This document shows, piece after piece, positions 60,395 through 64,000 of a stretch of DNA of 64,000 nt. Under the pieces are notes generated by a model. That model worked only from the letters and a program-made list of their open reading frames with translations. It was not told the origin of the DNA and made no database searches. Origin of the DNA: Streptomyces sp. NBC_00582 (GTDB lineage Bacteria > Actinomycetota > Actinomycetes > Streptomycetales > Streptomycetaceae); NCBI RefSeq assembly GCF_036345155.1, contig NZ_CP107772.1:10354001-10418000 (forward strand). Reading direction: 5' to 3'. The first letter of the stretch is position 1. Every line of letters begins with the position of its first letter. A program made the translations under genes and the position numbers.

Positions 60395-60938
60395 TCAGAC
60401 CCGGTCGAGGGGCCGATGCGGCTCGTCCGGAAGCTCCACCGTGATCGTGTCGCCGGGACGCACCATGCCGCCCACCTGGACGACGCTCATGATCCCGGCC
60501 TTACGCACGATCTTCCACGGCCTCGTCACGGCCGACGACCTTCTTCAGCAACCCGTCCTGGAAGTTGTCGATCTGCAGGCAGGGATTCCGCAGGCCGGCG
60601 ACCTCCACGATCGCCTCGTTGCCGATGCGCAGCAGTGTCCCGACGGGCAGGCCGAGCAGGTCGATGCCGCTCGTGGTGATGTTCTCGCCGAGTTCGCCGG
60701 GCGCCACGTTGAATCCCTCTCCGCCGACTTCGGTGAAGAGCTCCTGGTGAATGAGGTGGACCTGGCGCAGGTTCGGCTGGGTGGGGTCCTGCGCGACACG
60801 CGAGCGATGCTTGACCGTGACGCCGGCGTGCACGTCCCCCTCCACCCCGAGCCCGGTAAGTAATACGATGCTGGCCCGGTTGGGCTTGGTGAACGAGTAC
60901 TCGCTGTTGCTGCTGACTGCCGTTACCGTCCCGCTCAT
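60395..60938 (-). pseudogene. MOSC-domain protein with C-terminal frameshift
   Basis: From ATG 60938 the frame runs through the molybdenum-cofactor sulfurase C-terminal fold: KPNRASIVLLTGLGVEGDVH, HLIHQELFTEVGGEGFNVAP, GELGENITTSGIDLLGLPVG and the conserved Cys in AGLRNPCLQIDNFQDGLLKK. It stops at 60501 (GRDEAVEDRA). In the next frame the family's end follows: VRKAGIMSVVQVGGMVRPGD and TITVELPDEPHRPLDRV to 60395. A single indel near 60520 explains this. The truncated product could still fold partly. Confidence 0.75.
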
Positions 60939-61133
60939 CCCCGGGCCCTTCTCGTCGGCCGGCTCGAAGGCCAGTTGTCGGGAAGCGAGTTCGGAGGCGG
61001 TCAGGTCCTCCGCCCGTAGAGAGAGGGCACGGACGCGGGCGCGCTGGAGGGCGATTCGGTCGTGAAGCTCGTAGGCGAGCGTCGGCGGGTGGCCGAGCGT
61101 GGATGCAGGGCGACGCCTCGGCGCGCCTTGGGA

Positions 61134-61763
61134 TCAGCGTGACCAGTTGCCCGTTCGGGAATCCATCCGCAAGGTGACCGGCGAGGGCAGGGGTTTCGCC
61201 ATGGTTGGCCTCAGGCCTTCGAACATGAGGGTCAGATAGCGCCGCCAGCCATCGGTGCTGGGGTCCATGGTCCACAGTGTGGTGGTCAGCATGGCCATGA
61301 GCCGGGGCAGGTCGTCGGGGACGAGGTCCGCGCGGAGCAGGCCGGCGTCCTGAGCGCGTCGGGCGAGCAGGCTCAGTGCCTCGTAAAAGGGGGTGTAGAC
61401 CTCCGCCGTCAGGGTGCCGGCGCTGCGCGCGGCGGCCAGTGTGTGCAGTTCACGCGCTGCTAGACCCATGGCGGCCTCGATCAGGCTGACGAGGCCGTGC
61501 AGTGGGTCATCGTCGGCGAGGGCTCGTTCGACGGCAGGGGTGAGGTCCTCGGCGATGGCCAGGTCGAGGGCGGCTCGTACCAGGTCCGCCTTGTTGGGGA
61601 AGCGGTTGTACAAGGTCCTGATACGCACGTCGGCGCGACGGGCGATCTCCTCGAGTGGCGCATCGGGGCCAAGCTCGGCGAAGACCGCGCGTGCAGTGCG
61701 CAGGATGCGCTCGGCGTTGCGCGCGGCGTCGGCGCGCAACCGGCGCTCGGTGTCGGTGGTCAC
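61134..61763 (-). CDS. TetR-family regulator
   Basis: 209 residues. The N-terminal helix-turn-helix is ERILRTARAVFAELGPDAPL, EEIARRADVRIRTLYNRFPN; the C-terminal domain (TetR_C_13-like) follows. Two dyads of the form CAGTCRACTG lie 20 and 64 bases upstream of the start, suggesting autoregulation. The plus-strand SDR/esterase genes begin 300 bases away and may be controlled. ATG 61763 is the first of the frame. Confidence 0.88.
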   Translation of the reverse strand: MTTDTERRLRADAARNAERILRTARAVFAELGPDAPLEEIARRADVRIRTLYNRFPNKADLVRAALDLAIAEDLTPAVERALADDDPLHGLVSLIEAAMGLAARELHTLAAARSAGTLTAEVYTPFYEALSLLARRAQDAGLLRADLVPDDLPRLMAMLTTTLWTMDPSTDGWRRYLTLMFEGLRPTMAKPLPSPVTLRMDSRTGNWSR

Positions 61764-61783
61764 AATGACAGGTTAGCAACCTT

Positions 61784-61839
61784 CAGTCGACTGCAACTTG
61801 TGCTAGCTTCGACGCCAGGAGGATCTTGCAGTCAACTGC
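61784..61839. promoter_or_regulatory. Two CAGTCRACTG dyads upstream of TetR
   Basis: CAGTCGACTG at 61784-61793 is a perfect palindrome; GCAGTCAACTGC at 61828-61839 repeats it with one change in the centre. Paired sites in the TetR promoter region are likely operators. Confidence 0.55.
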
Positions 61840-61879
61840 CACATAGGGGTCCGGTTGCGGCTATGTACCTGGCCGAAGC

Positions 61880-62011
61880 ATGAAGGTTGTGATCCCTTGT
61901 GCGTTGGCGGGTGGGCTGGGCATGGCGGATGCGCTGCGCCGGACCGGGTATCGGTTCCGCGGCTGCAACGTGTTCCAGGACGCAGTGATCAGTAAGCGGA
62001 TGGCTGGCTGA
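61880..62011 (+). CDS. Hypothetical 43-residue frame
   Basis: ATG 61880 to TGA 62011 encodes MKVVIPCALAGGLGMADALR and ends ISKRMAG. I do not recognise a family. It could be a remnant of a larger enzyme, since its beginning looks like a strand-loop-helix, or a chance frame. It has no clear ribosome binding site. Confidence 0.25.
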   Translation: MKVVIPCALAGGLGMADALRRTGYRFRGCNVFQDAVISKRMAG

Positions 62012-62057
62012 CCTGGTGGTGGGCCCTGCGCCGTGGTCTGGAGGTCAAGGAGACGCG

Positions 62058-62822
62058 ATGAATATCAAGGACACGGCCGCTCTCGTCACCGGCGGTGCCT
62101 CAGGCTTGGGCGGCGCGACCGCGCGGGAGCTGGCCGGGCGGGGAGCGCGGGTGTTCGCGCTCGATCTTGCCGAGGGCATCGACAAGGCGTCCGTTGTGGG
62201 CGGCGTGACCTATGTCGAGGCCGACGTGACCGACACGGGGCAGGTGCGGGCTGCGGTCGACCGTGCCGCGAACTGCGGAATGCCGCTGCGCACGGTGGTG
62301 AACTGCGCGGGTGTCGCGGCGTCCGCGCCGATCCTCTCGAACCAGGGTTGGCACGACCTCGCGCTCTTCCGCAGGGTCGTCGAGATCAACCTGATCGGCA
62401 CGTTCACCGTGATGGTGCTGGCCGCCGAGGCCATGGCGAAGACGGAACCGCTGGCGGACGACGCCCGCGGTGTTGTGATCAACACCGCGTCCATCGGTGC
62501 CTTCGACGGCCTGGCGGGGACAGCTGCCTACGCGGCGTCGAAGAGCGGCGTGGCCGGGTTGACGCTGCCTGCGGCTCGGGACCTCGCGGCCCAGGGGATA
62601 CGAGTGATGACCGTCGCGCCCGGCATGTTCAACACTCACATGCTGGGCCTCGTGGAGGCGGGGGAGGACGTCCGGGCGGCAGCCGGCGCGAACGTGCCGC
62701 TCCCGAAGCGTCTCGGTCACTCGGACGAGTTCGCGCGTCTCGTCGTCGAAATCGTCGAGAACGACTACCTCAATGGTGAGGTCATCCGCCTGGACGGCGC
62801 GCTGAGACTGGGGGCGTCATGA
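62058..62822 (+). CDS. Short-chain dehydrogenase, 3-hydroxyacyl-CoA dehydrogenase type II-like
   Basis: 254 residues from ATG 62058 with CAAGGAGA upstream. The NAD-binding TGGASGLGG, the NCAGV segment, Ser in NTASIGAFDG and the YAASKSG catalytic Tyr-Lys are intact. The overall pattern (GLTLPAARDLAAQGIRVMTV, APGMFNTHMLGL, NDYLNGEVIRLDGALRL) is that of HSD17B10/FadB2-type enzymes that oxidise 3-hydroxyacyl-CoA. The stop overlaps the esterase start (ATGA at 62819), so they are co-translated. Confidence 0.9.
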   Translation: MNIKDTAALVTGGASGLGGATARELAGRGARVFALDLAEGIDKASVVGGVTYVEADVTDTGQVRAAVDRAANCGMPLRTVVNCAGVAASAPILSNQGWHDLALFRRVVEINLIGTFTVMVLAAEAMAKTEPLADDARGVVINTASIGAFDGLAGTAAYAASKSGVAGLTLPAARDLAAQGIRVMTVAPGMFNTHMLGLVEAGEDVRAAAGANVPLPKRLGHSDEFARLVVEIVENDYLNGEVIRLDGALRLGAS

Positions 62823-63723
62823 ACGTCGACGTGTTCCACCCCGACCTCCGCAAGGTTGCACGATGGGTGCCGCGCAGTCCCGTCAGTGCCCGACGGCTCC
62901 GGCTGATGCGGACGCTCGACCGGCTTCGCGAACCGCGCCACGCCCGGGACGTCACTGTCGAGACCGTCGGCCCGATCTCCGTACGGACATACACGCCGCC
63001 ATCCGGTGTCTCCGTGCCCTCGCCCGCACTGCTCTGGATTCACGGCGGCGGATACGTGATGGGGACGGCGGCTGTCGACGACGCCGTATGCCGCCACTTC
63101 GCCCGTGAACTCGGCATCATCGTCGCATCCGTCGACTATCGCCTCGCACCGGAGGACCCGTTCCCGACCCCACTGTACGACTGCTACCGGGCACTTACCT
63201 GGCTGGCCGAACACACAGACGTCGACGCGACGCGTATCGCCGTCGGCGGAGCCAGTGCGGGAGGCGGGCTCACCGCCGCGTTGGCTTTGCTCGCCCGAGA
63301 GCGCGCGGAAGTGCGGCCAGTCTTCCAGTTGCTGACCTATCCGATGCTCGACGACCGCACCGTCACCCGCACCGACATCGACGAAACCCACTTCCGCGGC
63401 TGGAACAACACCGCCAACCTCTTCGGCTGGCAGTCCTACCTGGGCACTGCTCCGGGATCGGCCGACATCAGCCCGCTCGCCGCACCGGCGCGGCATGACG
63501 ATCTGTCCGGACTCCCACCAGCTTGGGTGGCACCGGCTCACTGGACCTGTTCTATAAGGAAGACATGACCTACGCCGAGCGACTGAGGGCTGCAGGCGTC
63601 CACTGTGAACAACTGGTGGTCGACGGTGCCTTCCACGGCTTCGACCTCGCTTCCCCGAAAGCCGGGATCTCCCAGGAATTCCGGACCGCTCAGACACAAG
63701 CACTCGCGAATGCGCTGACCTGA
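62819..63723 (+). pseudogene. Acetyl-esterase-type alpha/beta hydrolase with one frameshift
   Basis: The first frame (62819-63568) carries LLWIHGGGYVMG (oxyanion HGGG), DYRLAPEDPFPTPLYDCYRA and the nucleophile motif GGASAGGG. Near 63525 one base is missing; the continuation in the next frame is GTGSLDLFYKEDMTYAERLR, then LRAAGVHCEQLVVDGAFHGF with the catalytic His, to the stop at 63723. Restoring one base gives a complete hormone-sensitive-lipase-type hydrolase of about 300 residues. This may be a sequencing error rather than a dead gene. Confidence 0.8.
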
Positions 63724-63825
63724 ACCACGGCGAAAGAAAGCGGAAGTTCGTGCACTCGCCACCGCCGGAGCCGGAACTCGTCTGCGGCGGCCGCGTGCCA
63801 ACAGCGCTCCCCGTCAGTTTCCATC

Positions 63826-64000
63826 CCGCACCAGCTGTACGCCATGCTGGACAAGTTCTCCCCGCGCCGGCACGCCGAGGCCCGCACCTGGGCCGCTGAG
63901 AACGACGTCGAACTGGTCTTCTCACCAACCAACGGCTCGTGGCTGAACTTGATCGATTCGGAGTTCGCGGCCCTGCGCTACTTCGCGCTGAACGGTACCG
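63826..64000 (+). mobile_element. IS630-family transposase fragment, cut by window end
   Basis: The frame reads QLYAMLDKFSPRRHAEARTW, AAENDVELVFSPTNGSWLNL and then IDSEFAALRYFALNGT, the second half of the DDE_3 domain of IS630 transposases. The usual SWLN.IE has Asp (LIDSEF) in place of the catalytic Glu. Nothing of the N-terminal helix-turn-helix is seen upstream; 63724-63825 has no gene. Confidence 0.75.

Overview
The window is very GC-rich, starts many genes with GTG, and carries actinomycete-type gene families: MMPL and DHA2 exporters, PadR/TetR/IclR/GntR regulators, F420/FMN LLM oxidoreductases, and a zoo of IS3/IS4/IS5/IS200/IS256/IS630/ISKra4 elements. It reads as an accessory (arm-like) region of a Streptomyces or close relative. 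It combines several small-molecule catabolism clusters with a large number of broken genes. No tRNA, rRNA or CRISPR array was seen.

Layout. 0-5.8 kb: the end of a MarR regulator, then a branched-chain-amino-acid-type ABC importer operon whose two ATPases are fused into one protein, followed by lipoprotein binding protein, LivH and LivM. 5.8-7.5 kb: IS200 and IS3 debris around a decayed sensor kinase. 7.6-13.7 kb: a PadR regulator, then a monooxygenase / alpha-beta hydrolase / extradiol dioxygenase set on the minus strand divergent from a LysR regulator. This block is bracketed by a second, truncated copy of the PadR 3' end. 13.9-26.7 kb: a larger catabolic cluster with cupin, CocE/NonD hydrolase, bicupin, HpcH/HpaI aldolase fused to a SnoaL-like domain, DUF3500 protein, crotonase-family protein, two-subunit CoA-transferase, LLM oxidoreductase and FAD monooxygenase. 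It also holds broken fumarylacetoacetase, MhpA-like and hydrolase genes. 27.0-31.3 kb: an MMPL exporter with a NarL-type two-component pair. 31.3-33.0 kb: a row of gene fragments (HAD, ABC ATPase, DNA methylase, YceI). 33.0-36.0 kb: a DHA2 exporter with three C-terminal beta-sandwich repeats behind a decayed regulator. 36.3-43.6 kb: an insertion-sequence nest, including an intact IS256 element with an 8-bp target duplication. 43.7-56.2 kb: a second catabolic region with MFS carrier, FAH-family hydrolase, acetoacetyl-CoA synthetase, GntR, TetR, two-component flavin monooxygenase with reductase, tandem SnoaL protein, FMN reductase and aldehyde dehydrogenase. 56.5-64 kb: a broken APC permease, a Tat-exported intradiol dioxygenase, IS5 and IS630 remnants, a MOSC remnant, TetR, SDR and a frameshifted esterase.

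How the parts fit. Both catabolic regions pair oxygenases with C-C cleaving hydrolases/aldolases and CoA-activating enzymes. This fits degradation of an aromatic or polyketide-like compound to acyl-CoA units. The most coherent regulatory signal is a 15-bp palindrome (ACTG-N-ACGGW-N-CAGT) at three promoters spread over 11 kb: the MFS carrier, the TetR/monooxygenase intergenic region and the aldehyde dehydrogenase. It suggests one TetR-controlled import-hydroxylation-oxidation regulon. Many genes are broken by a single base (APC permease, MOSC, esterase, IS5 copies), so either decay is recent or some frameshifts are sequence errors.
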